A stretch of DNA of 64,000 bases from Flabesymbios commensalis (taxonomy: Eukaryota > Annelida > Polychaeta > Terebellida > Flabelligeridae), in contig OZ024915.1 of NCBI GenBank assembly GCA_964017125.1, forward strand, positions 14,787,422 through 14,851,421. Reading direction: 5' to 3'. Made by a program: the position numbers and the translations under genes. Each line of letters begins with the position of its first letter. Within the stretch, counting starts at the first letter, position 1. Positions 20,620 to 30,975 of this stretch are shown here, one piece after another. The notes beneath the pieces were generated by a model that did not search any database, was not told where the DNA came from, and worked only from the letters and a program-made list of their open reading frames with translations.

Positions 20620-21340
20620 TTTAATATGTCGGGTTTCTCACACTCTGTGTAGTGGGTGTCACTATGAGACGTATATCGGTATCAGCCCATATCGCACTCT
20701 TGCTGTATATATCACATACATGTATCTGGTACTTTGAACTGCAGTGCATGACAGCATGTGTGACTCGATTATGTGAGAAAATACAAACGTTTGCCATTGT
20801 TCGTGCCATGTGGGAGAATATAGCACTCGAACGAGGTGTTCGTATAAAGGCTCAAACAATATTCATCAGACGAGTGCTGTGTTTTTCCATATCACACTCG
20901 TTTGTATATCTTAACAGTAATCCTAATAATAACATTTTATACAATTTAATAAAAATCTATAATATCGACCGAGGTCGAAATTGAATAGATGGAAATAGGT
21001 GGTTTTCACTGGGATTAGAAAAAAGTGCATTTAAAATAATTCAATAATTATAATAAATACATTGAGATAAACAGTTAATTTTAAATTGGAACTAAGCACG
21101 TGTTTATTAGACCAATATTCATGACTGCTACTTTTTTGCTAGCAGTCTGCATGCGTCCTGGCGCCTGACAATTTGCAAACACATGGCAGAAACGGGACAA
21201 CATGAACATTAGTTTGCTCATTCATTCATTGCTGTTGCATTGTAGCTACGTCAGCTGATCCACTCTTCAGCACTGTACATCCAGCTGGAGATCATTAGCC
21301 CTTTCTGTGGGGGTCCGAATTTAGATGTCAGATTATGACC
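20620..21340. other. No supported gene
   Basis: A 110-aa frame at 20652-20984 (+) is overlapped by 62- and 65-aa frames on the other strand. It has several CACTCG / CGAGTG inverted motifs, no recognisable domain and a low-complexity AT end. I treat it as non-coding. Confidence 0.4.
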
Positions 21341-21347
21341 TCTTCAA

Positions 21348-21591
21348 CCCTTTAAGCCCTCACGATGCATTAAATCATCCTTTTACATCACTGAAAACAG
21401 ACTTAATTTTCCTACAACCAAGGGTTTTAAAACGAAAATTCCCATGAAACTGGTTTGCCAATACATGGCAATTTTCTTCAATTTTTAAGCCACATCAAAT
21501 CATCTTCATCCACTACAAGTCGAGAATTGCGGCAGCAATTCGCGGCTTGTAGTGGATGGAGATGACAATTGTAAATTCAGGCTTGAAAGAG
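21348..21591 (+). mobile_element. MITE family E, best complete copy
   Basis: Starts CCCTTTAAGCCCTCACGATG (left flank TCAA, right TTAA 21592-21595). Its strong hairpin pairs CATCCACTACAAGTCGAGAA with GCGGCTTGTAGTGGATG around TTGCGGCAGCAA. It ends CAGGCTTGAAAGAG. Confidence 0.85.
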
Positions 21592-21841
21592 TTAATCACA
21601 AACCACGTCGCGTGGGTTTATGAAACACACTATTTGATCATTGCTAAAATGTACCAGCGCGACGGCGTATATGGGAGCGCTGCAATAGGCAACGCCATAA
21701 ACTTCAAAACTGTTACATTTTTGACGCGCGTCGCACTCCGGTTGTCGCGCTGGTTTTTGCGCTGAGATATATTATTCGTGACTAATTTGCCGATGTTTAT
21801 TAAATATATTCAGAGTTAGAGACCGATTTGTCTAGCTAAAA

Positions 21842-21877
21842 ATGGTACGCTCTAGTTCAGAAAATAGAGCGTACCAT
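21842..21877. repeat. Perfect 13-bp hairpin
   Basis: ATGGTACGCTCTA and TAGAGCGTACCAT are separated by ten bases. Confidence 0.85.
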
Positions 21878-21964
21878 ATGTGTAATCGATTTTGAACGTT
21901 CGAGTTAGGTCTACAAGTGACCCCCATCCGCCACCCATACGTTCGCGCTCGCGTTTACGTTGGT

Positions 21965-22161
21965 GTGTTTTGTTTTTAGACGTCAAAATCTGACGTCTAT
22001 AGGCGATCCGCATTGAAAATAAGTAAGATATTTATAAATTAAATGTCCGTCAACTCATAACATAGGTATTCAAATGAAGCTGAAAGAGCTAACGAAGACA
22101 TTTATGATGATTTCAAATTGAAAAAAATGTTCTTTTTGTTTATAAACAAACTTTCAGCGCC
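21965..22161 (+). mobile_element. MITE family C, left end decayed
   Basis: Has AGACGTCAAAATCTGACGTC, then the family body (ACATAGGTATTCAAATGAAG, AAGACATTTATGATGATTTC), ending TTTCAGCGCC at the TTAA of the next copy. Confidence 0.8.
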
Positions 22162-22165
22162 TTAA

Positions 22166-22382
22166 CCCTTACAGCGCGAGGATCGATTTTAGTCGTCAAA
22201 ATCTGCAGAAATCGATCCCCGCACTGTGAGAGTAAAAAATATTTATAATGGCCGTAGACCCATAACATAGGTATTCAAATAAATCGGAAAGAGCTAACTA
22301 AGACATTTATGATGATTTCAAAACGAAAAACCCTTTCGTCTCCATGGATTTTACAAAAATAATTAAGCGCTTTAGAGGTCAA
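22166..22382 (+). mobile_element. MITE family C with shortened hairpin
   Basis: TTAA 22162-22165, CCCTTACAGCGCGAGGATCG. The central palindrome is reduced to GTCAAAATCTGCAGAAATCG. The body is complete; the right TTAA has decayed to TCAA. Confidence 0.88.
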
Positions 22383-22389
22383 GGATTAG

Positions 22390-22469
22390 ATATGCTATCA
22401 ATCAACAATAACTCTCAATTCCCGGCTTAGAATGTAATAACAATGAAAATAATGTGGTGATGTGTTTTA
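22390..22469 (+). repeat. Dispersed repeat J
   Basis: TCAACAATAACTCTCAATTC, CCCGGCTTAGAATGT and GTGGTGATGTGTTTTAATA also occur, in the same order, at 35288-35372. Class unknown. Confidence 0.6.
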
Positions 22470-22711
22470 ATACCTTAAAGTGCTGAATTATTTTTGTATA
22501 AACCATGGAGACCAAAGGTTTTATTCAATTTAAAATCATCATAAATGTCTTAGTCAGCTCTTTCTGATTCATTTGAATACCTATGTAACGGGTCCACGGC
22601 CATTATAAATATTTTTATTCTTACAGTGCGGGGATCGCCTTTAGTCGTCAGAATCTGACGTCTACAAACGTCAGATTCTGACGACTGAAGTCGATCCTAG
22701 TGCTGTAAGAG
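22470..22711 (-). mobile_element. MITE family C, inverted, complete
   Basis: Runs from CCTTAAAGTGCTGAATTATT to CTAGTGCTGTAAGAG followed by TTAA (22712-22715). Full hairpin AATCTGACGTCTACAAACGT. Confidence 0.9.
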
Positions 22712-22892
22712 TTAATGTACATCCATGTACATGTACATCAATAACTCAGGCGTCTTTTAACAAGGTTATCTGTATTCAGATTCGTGATGTGAAATACCAA
22801 AATATCGCATCAATTACACAGGAGCGAGGTAGTAAGTGTCCATCCCTATTGACCCAGACGGAAACACGTGCGAAACTGTATAACATCAAACG

Positions 22893-23002
22893 CGGAACAT
22901 TCAGCCAACGTTGTATTAATGTTGGGCCAGCGTCGCAGACGATGGGCCAACAATAATCCAATTTTGGCTCAACATGGGTTAGCCTACAATCTCGTGTACT
23001 GG
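22893..23002. mobile_element. Family A hairpin
   Basis: Core GGGCCAGCGTCGCAGACGATGGGCC. Outer parts are diverged, with CTCGTGTACTGG for the usual CTCGTGTTTGCTGG. Confidence 0.75.
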
Positions 23003-23282
23003 AAGGCCCAGACAATCTGATAAAATTAACTCACTTTTTAGTATCCACTGAAAGATAGGAGGTTTACTGCCACCCTATCTGATAGGAGTGATACAAGGCC
23101 GGGTAGACTGTGGCTCAACGTCTGGGGCGATGACCCAGCATGGAGAAAGCGGCTAATCAACGTCTGTAGGTAAACTTGTGGATGATAAAGTCTGGTGATC
23201 AAAAAGCAAGAAGCTTCCAGGATGTTTTCTCCGATACAAGCCTGTGTCATGCTGGCTTCAGAGCTCAGCCTTCACAGTCATA

Positions 23283-23489
23283 ACCCTTACAACGCTGAAA
23301 AATTATTGTATAAACCATGGAGACCTAAGGTTTTTTTTTCAATTTGAAGTTATCATAAATGTCTTAGTTAGCTCTTTCCTCTTCATTTGTATACTTATGT
23401 TATGGGCTACGGCCATTGTACTTTTTTATTATTTTAGTGCGGGGATCGACTATAGATTCTGACGTCTAAAGTCGGTCCTTGCACTGAAA
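23283..23489 (-). mobile_element. MITE family C, inverted, hairpin shortened
   Basis: AACCCTTACAACGCTGAAAA ... TAGTGCGGGGATCGACTATA and GGTCCTTGCACTGAAAG. Only one GATTCTGACGTC half remains. It runs straight into a B' hairpin at 23490. Confidence 0.85.
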
Positions 23490-23565
23490 GTTGTGTTTCG
23501 TTACCGCGATCCACAACTTCAAAGGGGTGTAAATTACTCATATTTGATTAATTTGAGTCCTACTT
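23490..23565 (+). mobile_element. MITE B' hairpin fragment
   Basis: GTTGTGTTTCGTTACCGCGA / TCCACAACTTCAAAGG, then AAATTACTCATATTTG. Confidence 0.7.
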
Positions 23566-23854
23566 TCTTCTGACATTGTAGAGGCGGCGCTTTATTATTG
23601 TGAATCGTGAATTTACGTCAATTTAAAATGATTCTCGTCCGTTCTGAGCATTTCATGTCTCCATGCACATGATGTATGAACATCATTATATCATTATTCC
23701 TCTCATATTAATCCAACAATGGGAGTACTGGCAGTCTATAGTGACGAATTATGCTCTACTGTTTTTTTTTTTATTCACAGCTGAAATTGCTAGCGTAGGC
23801 CTATACAGCTTAGTTCAGTTTCCATGGAAACAAACACATTGATACTTGAAAACC

Positions 23855-24050
23855 CTTAAACAAAACATAGAGAGCAAAGTTTTACTTTAAATCTGAAATC
23901 GTCAGAAGTGTCTTAGTTTGCTCTTTCCGCTTTATTTGAATACCTATGTTATGGGTCTACATGGTCTACGGCCATTATAGATATTTTATTCTTTCAGTGC
24001 TGGGATCGACTTTAGAATCTGACGTCTAAAATCGGTCCCAGCACTGAAAG
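23855..24050 (-). mobile_element. MITE family C, inverted, diverged
   Basis: CCTATGTTATGGGTCTAC is followed by an internal CATGGTCTACGGCC repeat. CTTTCAGTGCTGGGATCGAC is followed by a single hairpin half and CAGCACTGAAAGGGTTAG. Confidence 0.85.
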
Positions 24051-24209
24051 GGTTAGCTCAGTTTTTTAAAGTGAAACATATCTCAATTCTTTCACCGGTA
24101 GAAACGTCTATAGCTGTTTCTACATTTTTATTTGACCTTCAAACAAGAAAATTAGAAGGAAAGATGAATATTAAATTTGCAACATTGTCATATGTTTTTT
24201 TTTGCATAT

Positions 24210-24405
24210 TGTACGTATATAATTTTCCTCCACCGACTCGGAGATGTGGGTCACAACTTTAAGTTGGCGAAATTTAAAATTGTATAATGTAGCGGTTTAA
24301 AGCTTAATCCAATGCACTTTTATAAATCTCACAAATATAAGACAGTTTCACTCACTCGAAACGGTGGATCGCGGTAGCGAGACACAACTGCAAGCTACCG
24401 ATGTT
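24210..24405. repeat. Two decayed B-type hairpin remnants
   Basis: CGACTCGGAGATGTGGGTCA plus CACAACTTTAAGTTGG near 24235-24268, and CTCACTCGAAACGGTGGATC plus GCGGTAGCGAGACACAACT at 24352-24390. Confidence 0.55.
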
Positions 24406-25800
24406 TTAGTTCAGACCTCCAAGGGTCAAACAATAAGAACTGCTATAATTTCGTAATCATGGTAACACCAGAGATTTTACATATATATTAATGATCCCTG
24501 GTAATACCCCAAGTCACCTTGAAATGAAACAGGCGCCTATCCATCTAAAAATTTAAAAATTTAAATTATATTAATTTTCTCGCATTTCCGTTAAAAACGT
24601 CAGACGTCTCTTAACTTTTTTAAAGGACATGAGCAAAAGCTAACTCACAGCGGCTTTTATAAATGAAATGAAATGAGTCGGCGTTTATGTGAGGGCAAAG
24701 ATGAAAAATCCACTAAAACTGAAAAGTCTGATTTCTACAAAAGTATTCTGGTCTTCATTTTAAGATTCTCAGTGCGATGATTCCCAGCCCACCACCTTGT
24801 TTTAATTATCGCTGTCAAAAGTCTAACTTGTCTGGCGCATTTAAAGTTGACGATTTTTTATTGTTGAATTATTATTATACAAATAGCAATTGAGCACGTT
24901 TACCAATTACTGTCACCATTTACTTATTCTTGATACAGCTGGCAAGGTTGGACATTGTGTCAACCAAGAAAAAAGAATAGGTGGTGGGTTAGTCTTTTAA
25001 CATGTCTAATACCATTTTAGAATACTTTAAAAAGAGCTGTCTCACATATATTTACATCATTGACGATCGGCTGCGAGCACAGCGAAATTGAGTATGTCGC
25101 TCAAATTCTATTTTCAATTATATGTTTTAACTGTTTCCAACAAATTGTGACATGTATTTAAACATGAAATTAAAAGGACTGACATTTCTCAAAGGTGGTG
25201 GTAAAAATGATCAGTTTGCATTGATCATGTCTATATTAATTTGTTTGTCGTTTCGCTGGGGTCAGAACTATATAAACATCGTGACTTGGTGTTGAAGCAA
25301 TGAACTTTGTAAAAGTATTAACTTTGTAAAACATATCACATACATGTAGCTTATGCAGCTTTGTAATTAAAAAAACATATGCATGAGTCAACTGCATCTG
25401 ACAATTACAAAAAAAAAGTTCAATTAAACTGTACGTTGAAAATGTACGTTGAAAAAGGGGGACAAATACGATTAATACGTCACGGCTGATATTTACCAAA
25501 GGTTTCGTGCGGGTATTTGAGCCTAGTGTATCATTATTCAATTTACCTTGGCATTGTAAACTCATTTTTTGTCACCTCATGCACATCTGAACTTTTAGAT
25601 TGATTAGATTTCCAGAGAAGAGTTTTAGGAAGTGTTAAATTGACTCCATTTTTATGTCTATGAAATTATCATGTTTTCATTAGCTGATGTACTCAGCCCA
25701 TGTATTGATGTCGATTTCTAACCTATTAATCTTCTCATTTGCACACCGTCTGTCAATACATTGTTGTTTGTATTCAGACACGTTGTACTTAATTCTTAGA
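24406..25800. other. No gene or clear repeat
   Basis: AT-rich. The 109-aa minus-strand frame at 25236-25565 has no recognisable domain and no matching splice evidence. A coding exon cannot be excluded but is not supported. Confidence 0.4.
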
Positions 25801-25804
25801 TTTT

Positions 25805-25870
25805 TTCCCACTTGAAGTTGTGTCTTGCTACCGTGACTCACAACTTCCAGTGTGTAAATATGTTCATATT
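25805..25870 (+). mobile_element. MITE B' hairpin fragment
   Basis: CCCACTTGAAGTTGTGTCTT / GTGACTCACAACTTCCAGTG around GCTACC. Confidence 0.7.
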
Positions 25871-25880
25871 GGTTTAAATG

Positions 25881-25975
25881 GACTTAATCAGGCTAAAATC
25901 GTAAACAAATCGGTTATTTTATTTTGGCTTCCTAATATGATGATATAAACATGTCCATAGACTAGAACTGCAAAT
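25881..25975 (+). mobile_element. MITE F fragment, left arm
   Basis: CAGGCTAAAATCGTAAACAA, CGGTTATTTTATTTTGGCTT and ACATGTCCATAGACTAGAAC match 9005-9100. Confidence 0.75.
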
Positions 25976-26049
25976 GTGCATTTAGCATTTAGAGGTTTTA
26001 ATTAGGTTTCTACGCTTTCCAGAGTGTCCTTTTTTGCTACACGCTAGAG

Positions 26050-26400
26050 CATAGTATAGCTATTTTGTCTCGGTTTTTGGTGCGAAAAACAGATGACAGA
26101 CTATTGCCGGTTATTTTATTTTATGTGCACATATCATACATACATACATGATAAGTATGGCACCACCTACAGCCAGTTAACAGTTAGTTATATATTATAC
26201 TGCATTTTATTATATAATTTTAATTCACTAATATGGTTGAGAGGCATTGTAGAGGTCGTCTCGACCTGTTCCCGTCAACCAAAATTAATAATATGTTTAA
26301 AAAATACTCAATTAATAATAATGATGATGTACCATTTTTGCATGTTTTTAACTGGAAGTCAAATATACAATATACAAAAGTTTTTTTCTCTTTTTGTGCT
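26050..26400 (+). mobile_element. Dispersed repeat family G
   Basis: Inverted relative of 19800-20130. It carries CATGATAAGTATGGCACCAC and GGTCGTCTCGACCTGTTCCC (itself a short palindrome, GGTCGTCTCGACC). A MITE F fragment follows at once. Confidence 0.65.
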
Positions 26401-26470
26401 GCGCATTCACCAGTTCGGCTAGATATAGAGACGAAACTCCGAATTCTTATTTCGGACATGCATGTCCAAA
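26395..26470 (+). mobile_element. MITE F fragment, central part
   Basis: TGCTGCGCATTCACCAGTTC, GGCTAGATATAGAGACGAAA, then a GGACATGCATGTCC palindrome. Together with 25881-25975 it suggests that repeat G split one F element. Confidence 0.7.
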
Positions 26471-26726
26471 ATACGATATGCGAGAAACCAAGGCTTAAAG
26501 ATAAATTATGAAAATAACAAAACATAGGGGCCTATGGCAAATAATTATTCTTAGCTGACATTTAAATCGCAAAATATATTTATATTATCATTAAAGAAGA
26601 CAAAAATACTGTAATTTTAAATGTATTTATATCTATAATACGCTCCCTGGTGTCATATAGGCCTAGGCCATATGTATCATGTTGCACAGTGTCAATAAAA
26701 TTAGATCAATAGAAATGGCATGATTA

Positions 26727-26960
26727 ATCTAAGGGATCTTGTCAAGTTAAAAAAAATCCAAAAATCCGAGAAAACTCGGATTGGTCAGACCCCCCCCCCC
26801 CTATCCATTTTTTTTATTTTTTTGGAAAAAATTTGGAAACATGAAAACAACACAAAAAACACAAAAAATACTAAATTTCAAAAAAAAATCCGAGTTGGGC
26901 TTAAACCACCCACCCACGGATTTTTTTATTTTTTTAACTTGACAAAACCCCTAAGCGTCC
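26727..26960. mobile_element. TIR element family H
   Basis: TCTTGTCAAGTTAAAAAAAA and TTTTTTTAACTTGACAAAAC inverted ends, with AAATCCGAGAAAACTCGGAT and AATCCGAGTTGGGC motifs inside. The copies at 38310-38452 and 41546-41797 share this structure. Open frames here share a PPT-x-FF pattern across copies because they translate the same repeat. Confidence 0.75.
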
Positions 26961-27094
26961 TACTTATACTATATCACAATAGTATATTTAACCACTACAA
27001 TGCTATGCGTGACTAGAGTCGTTCTATTGGCCGATAAAATCATTGGTATTGAGAATGAAATGGGCTTTTAAACGAAATTTGCAAATATATTAAA

Positions 27095-27184
27095 CAAATA
27101 TGAGTAATTTCCACTCACTTGCGGTAGCGAAACACAACTTCGAGCGGATGAAAAAATGAATTATTTAATGTAGCACTTTAAGGG
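27095..27184 (-). mobile_element. MITE B' remnant abutting family C
   Basis: ATGAGTAATTTCCACTCACT, GCGGTAGCGAAACACAACTT, then TAGCACTTTAAGGG and a TTAA shared with the next element. Confidence 0.7.
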
Positions 27185-27188
27185 TTAA

Positions 27189-27429
27189 CCCTTACAGCGC
27201 GGGGATCGACATTAGTCGTCAAAATCTGACGTCTGTAGACGTCAGATTCTGACGTCTAAAGTCGATCACCGCACTGTAAGAGTAAAAAATATTTCTAATG
27301 GCCGTAGACCCGTAACATAGGTATTCAAATAAAGCGGAAAGAGCTAGCGAAGACATTTATAATAATTTCAAATTAAAAATAACCCAATGGTCTCCATTAT
27401 TTATACAAAATATTTCAGGGTTGTAAAAG
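27189..27429 (+). mobile_element. MITE family C, complete (241 bp)
   Basis: TTAA on both sides (27185-27188, 27430-27433). Full hairpin AATCTGACGTCTGTAGACGT. Confidence 0.93.
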
Positions 27430-27888
27430 TTAATCATCTGGTAAATATTGTTTACCTTGGTGTGTCAATTCATACATCATAAAAAGTATATAATAAAACG
27501 TGGGTATTACATCAGCATTAATAAAACCTTCAATTCTACACTAATGGACAGTTTCGACTGAGCTTACTATTTTCTTCTATTATTATAGTTTTTTAGTTTG
27601 ACGTCTTTTTCTTGACTACCTAGCGAAAGTGTTAAATGTTACTCATGAACATTAAAGATTTATTTTGTATGTGTTGTTTATCACAATTTATCTTCTTTAA
27701 GTATCCCAGCTTGAGCTTTGATGTGAGCATGATAAAACCAGCATGTGACATTCTATTTTTTAACCTCTTGGATCCGCGTCAGAACTAGCTGAGAGATTTA
27801 TAGATATACCAGGCACACAGACATTCTGAATGTCACTCAGACGTTGAAATGTTATTGTTAACCGTTGGTGAGAGCTGAAACAATAAGC

Positions 27889-27960
27889 CGGTGTTGTTTC
27901 AATGTTGGGCCAGCGTCGTAGACAGTGGCCGAACATTAAAACAACACCGGTGGAGCTGAA
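27889..27960. mobile_element. Family A hairpin with unique arms
   Basis: CCGGTGTTGTTTCAATGTTG pairs with AACATTAAAACAACACCGG around GGGCCAGCGTCGTAGACAGTGGCCG. The outer arms match no other copy here. Confidence 0.85.
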
Positions 27961-28612
27961 ACAGTAATAAGTCTTGAGGTTTTATCTTTTTATACACAAA
28001 AATATATATTTTTTTAACACTATCAAACAATTAAACACGTTGATTCACACTTGATTTATTTTTCAAGGATTACAAACAGCACTTTAGTGCCACGAGTTGT
28101 TCTCTTTCATAAGAGTGTACATAGTAAATATAAAGTAATAGTAATAATGCATTGATGTTAATGAAAATAATCATTATGTTAATTAGGTTATAAAATATTA
28201 TTGTAATGGTAATAATTAATTGATGATAATGATAATATTGTAGTATAAAAAAGGTAATATGAGATTATGGTGGTACGTTTAAAAACAAGTTAGATATAAA
28301 AAGTTGAAAATATATTTTTTTTAATCTACCTGACGCTAATAGAAAATGTAATGACTGAATTAATATCTGACGAGGGACAGCATAGGCTGGACAATGTAAA
28401 AATAAGTGTGTATTATTCTCTCTCGTTGCTCCATACTTGTAACACGATATAGGTTATTAATAAAGTATAATTTAAAGTGTTGACAATTTAATGCGCTCAA
28501 TTACGTTGAACCAACCTGATTTCAATTGAAGGAACATTTTGACATTTCTATGCTGATATGTACCACGTAATCAAATATATGGCAAATAGACGAAGTCGAC
28601 TCAACTCATATT
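27961..28612. other. No gene seen
   Basis: Very AT-rich, with TAATGATAATAAT-type simple sequence. No open frame or element is recognised. Confidence 0.4.
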
Positions 28613-29104
28613 TAAATTAAATTATTAATATACATTATTAAATTGAACAGCTCAATTTAATTTGCGTCATTTTAAATTGTGTGACTTTATTTAAAAAGTT
28701 AAATAATGAATAGGCCTACACTGTGATTATAATGTATATATACTGTAACAAAATATATTTTTGCTGACAATAGTCGTTTAACTTTTTGGAAGAGGAGAAG
28801 TCAAAATACTTCTGCTAAAAACAAGTGTTGTAGCCGTTCTGGGGATAAAAATGGTGTATCATGTCGGTGATTTTTTTTTATGTTAAATGAATCCTACATT
28901 TTTTTGTGGAAATATTTACTTTGATATGTTATCCATGCACAAAAAAAAGTAGTAAAAAGAGTTGAATAATTTTTTTTGTCATTTTTGGTGGTTTCCACGT
29001 GGCATTCACGATAAATGAAATTATTAATATACATTATTAAATTGAACAGCACATTTTAAGTTTGCGTTATTTCAAATTGTATGACTTTATTTAAAATTTT
29101 ATAG
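28613..29104 (+). repeat. ~90-bp direct repeat with 312-bp spacer
   Basis: 28613-28704 and 29016-29104 share AATTATTAATATACATTATT, AAATTGAACAGC, TTTGCGT and TGACTTTATTTAAAA. This is either a local tandem duplication or the repeated end of an unknown element. Confidence 0.7.
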
Positions 29105-29275
29105 AACTGTTAACATGTTGCACCGCTTTGTCACGTTGTATCACATTTGTCGTAAATACAAGTTTCTTACAATAATTGTTATGTGTACATGGTTTCCCTC
29201 ACCAAAACACGGAGATAAAAGAGTTACTATATGTTATTCTACACGGTGGCAACAAAGACACTCTGGGAAGTGTAG

Positions 29276-29605
29276 AAACTTCAGAATTATACACAAATTT
29301 ACATTTTTTCTAGTGGACGTAAAACAAACAATATTAAAAGCTATATGGTATTTAAAAGAACACAGGAATATCCGAAAGATTTTGAACTGTGTGGTCAAAC
29401 AGACACTCCAGAAAAAAGCAGAAATAAATTCTATAAAACATCTGCAAGATGTAAACACATCGTCAAACAGCTAGACGTTTTACGTTGCAAACAAGCTGTA
29501 TCGAGCCTGAATTTAATATTTAAAAATAGATCTGATGAGATTGCATGTAATGAGCTTCTAAATACAGACACGGCATTTTATCATGTTTATAGGAGGATTG
29601 GCTAG
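29276..29605 (+). CDS. Unrecognised open frame, possible exon, doubtful
   Basis: The frame is open from 29276 to the stop at 29603-29605; its first ATG at 29345 gives 86 aa. A TTTACATTTTTTCTAG acceptor-like tract ends at 29313. The product is lysine- and cysteine-rich, with no domain I recognise. A second long frame (29115-29474) overlaps it, which lowers the value of either. If it is an exon, the frame used is unresolved. Confidence 0.15.
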   Translation, partial: KLQNYTQIYIFSSGRKTNNIKSYMVFKRTQEYPKDFELCGQTDTPEKSRNKFYKTSARCKHIVKQLDVLRCKQAVSSLNLIFKNRSDEIACNELLNTDTAFYHVYRRIG

Positions 29606-29769
29606 TAGTTTATCGTCATTGTTCATTTTATAATAGAGCAATGAGAGAGAGTGATCGTATTTCACATCTATTCTGCTCTACAAGGCAGAAAGGCAGTAAT
29701 TTCTCACTGGAAAAGTAAAGAGCTACTGGTTTTACACTGCAGTATTCACATTTAACTCCAGTAGTTCCC

Positions 29770-29882
29770 TCCCAGCTAACACGAGTCATTTAGTCAATGT
29801 TGGGCTGATGTTGGCCTGTCGTGTACGACGCTCACCCAACATCAACCCAACATTCGCTAAATGACTCTCGTTAGCTGGGATC
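29770..29882. mobile_element. Family A hairpin with GCTAAC ends
   Basis: TCCCAGCTAACACGAGTCAT pairs with ATGACTCTCGTTAGCTGGGA. The centre GGCCTGTCGTGTACGACGCT is far from the usual core. Both ends share GCTAAC / GTTAGC in place of GCAAAC / GTTTGC, a matched change. Confidence 0.85.
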
Positions 29883-30004
29883 ATGGCTTTATCATCTTCA
29901 TCTATACAGTTGACTGCTACCAGTTAGACCAGTGGTCTGACTGTCAGACCTGATGTGGCAAGATGGGCTTTATTCACCACATGGTTTATTCGGCATATAA
30001 TTAA

Positions 30005-30623
30005 CCCTTTCAGCACGTGGACCAACACTTGGTAATGCGGGCCTTGTTCTACGCATGAAAATTGTTAGAACAGAGGGTTTTTTAAAAGAAATTTCTTTAA
30101 CAGAATTGCTACACTGTGGAACGCCCTCCCGTGGCAATTGAAGGACGCCGATTCTATACATTGTTTTAAACGTAAACTTGTAATGCATTGAGATAACCTC
30201 CGATAAATTTCGATACGGATATGGTATGTACCTGGTCAGGGGCATGTAGGTGTCACTCTGTGTGTGTAAAACGTGCACGTGGTGCTCCACGTTAACATTT
30301 TATTATTAATAATTTTTTTACCTTTTTAACATTATTTGAATTTCATGACGATGGTTTCTGAGCTTGTATAGGTATATTATATTTGCTGTTCCCAGCTAAC
30401 CTGTCATATTGTACTATGTGTTTATGAACCCTAATGTATTCATATGTACATGTACTGTGTATGGCGAATAAATAAATAAAAAAATAAAAATAAAGGAAAG
30501 AATTAAAATATTTCCAATGGCCGTAGCCCCATAACATAGGTATTCAAATAAGGCAGAAAGAGCTAACTGAGTAATTTATTTTGGTTCCCAAGTTTTATAC
30601 AAAACAATCAGCGTTCTAAGGGT
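30005..30623 (+). mobile_element. MITE family C interrupted by a LINE
   Basis: TTAA 30001-30004 then CCCTTTCAGCACGTGGACC. The family body resumes at about 30505 (AATATTTCCAATGGCCGTAG) and runs to GCGTTCTAAGGG and TTAA 30624-30627. The central hairpin is lost at the LINE junction. Confidence 0.85.
30025..30504 (+). mobile_element. CR1/L2-like LINE, 3' end
   Basis: 30069-30191 encodes about 40 residues and a stop: NRGFFKRNFFNRIATLWNAL, then PWQLKDADSIHCFKRKLVMH. The x-FFxR-x-x-x-LWN-x-LP ... FKxxL pattern is the usual C-terminus of CR1/L2/Jockey-type reverse transcriptase proteins. An in-frame stop precedes the Asn, so even this piece is short and decayed. About 250 bp of 3' UTR follows, ending in an AATAAATAAATA tail, as in such elements. 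The 5' remainder is absent, as expected of 5'-truncated insertion. Confidence 0.8.
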
Positions 30624-30627
30624 TAAC

Positions 30628-30858
30628 CCTTATCTCGCAAAATAAATTTATTTTAAATTTTCAACCACTTGAAGTTGTGTCTCGCTACCGCGATCCACAA
30701 CCTCAAGTGGTTGAAAATTACTCATATTCCTTTCATTAAAGACCAAACATTTACAAATTTTGCTGTTTAAACAGTCATTTCATTCCCTGAATTAATCGGC
30801 CGGTAAGCATAATCAAATGGATAAAAAACGACTATTATCGTGGTTAGCAGAAAAAGGG
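30628..30858 (+). mobile_element. MITE family B', complete (231 bp)
   Basis: TTAA 30624-30627 (shared with the family C copy before it) and TTGA at 30859-30862. It has CCACTTGAAGTTGTGTCTCG, loop CTACCGCGA, ACTCATATTCC, CAAACATTTACAAATTTTGC and AAACAGTCATTTC. B' differs from B in its loop (TACC for TGAC) and its body. Confidence 0.85.
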
Positions 30859-30862
30859 TTGA

Positions 30863-30975
30863 TTGAATGACTTCCATTTCAGATATAACACTGGCGTATT
30901 TTACTGAAGTGTCAAATGTTCGTTTCCTTTAAGATGGGAATTGCGACAGAAATTCACAACTCAAGGAGATCTAAA
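30863..30975 (+). mobile_element. Family E-like fragment
   Basis: AAGATGGGAATTGCGACAGA and AATTCACAACTCAAGGAG resemble the family E hairpin. It grades into the 44-bp minisatellite. Confidence 0.5.

Noticed and set aside
28613-29104. Short direct repeats as terminal repeats of an LTR-type element
   Set aside because: Only about 90 bp long, with a 312-bp AT-rich spacer, no TG...CA ends and no primer-binding-like site.
29312-29474. Phase-1 acceptor that could follow the signal-peptide exon
   Set aside because: The phase fits one overlapping frame, but the peptide is unrecognised and a phase match alone is weak.
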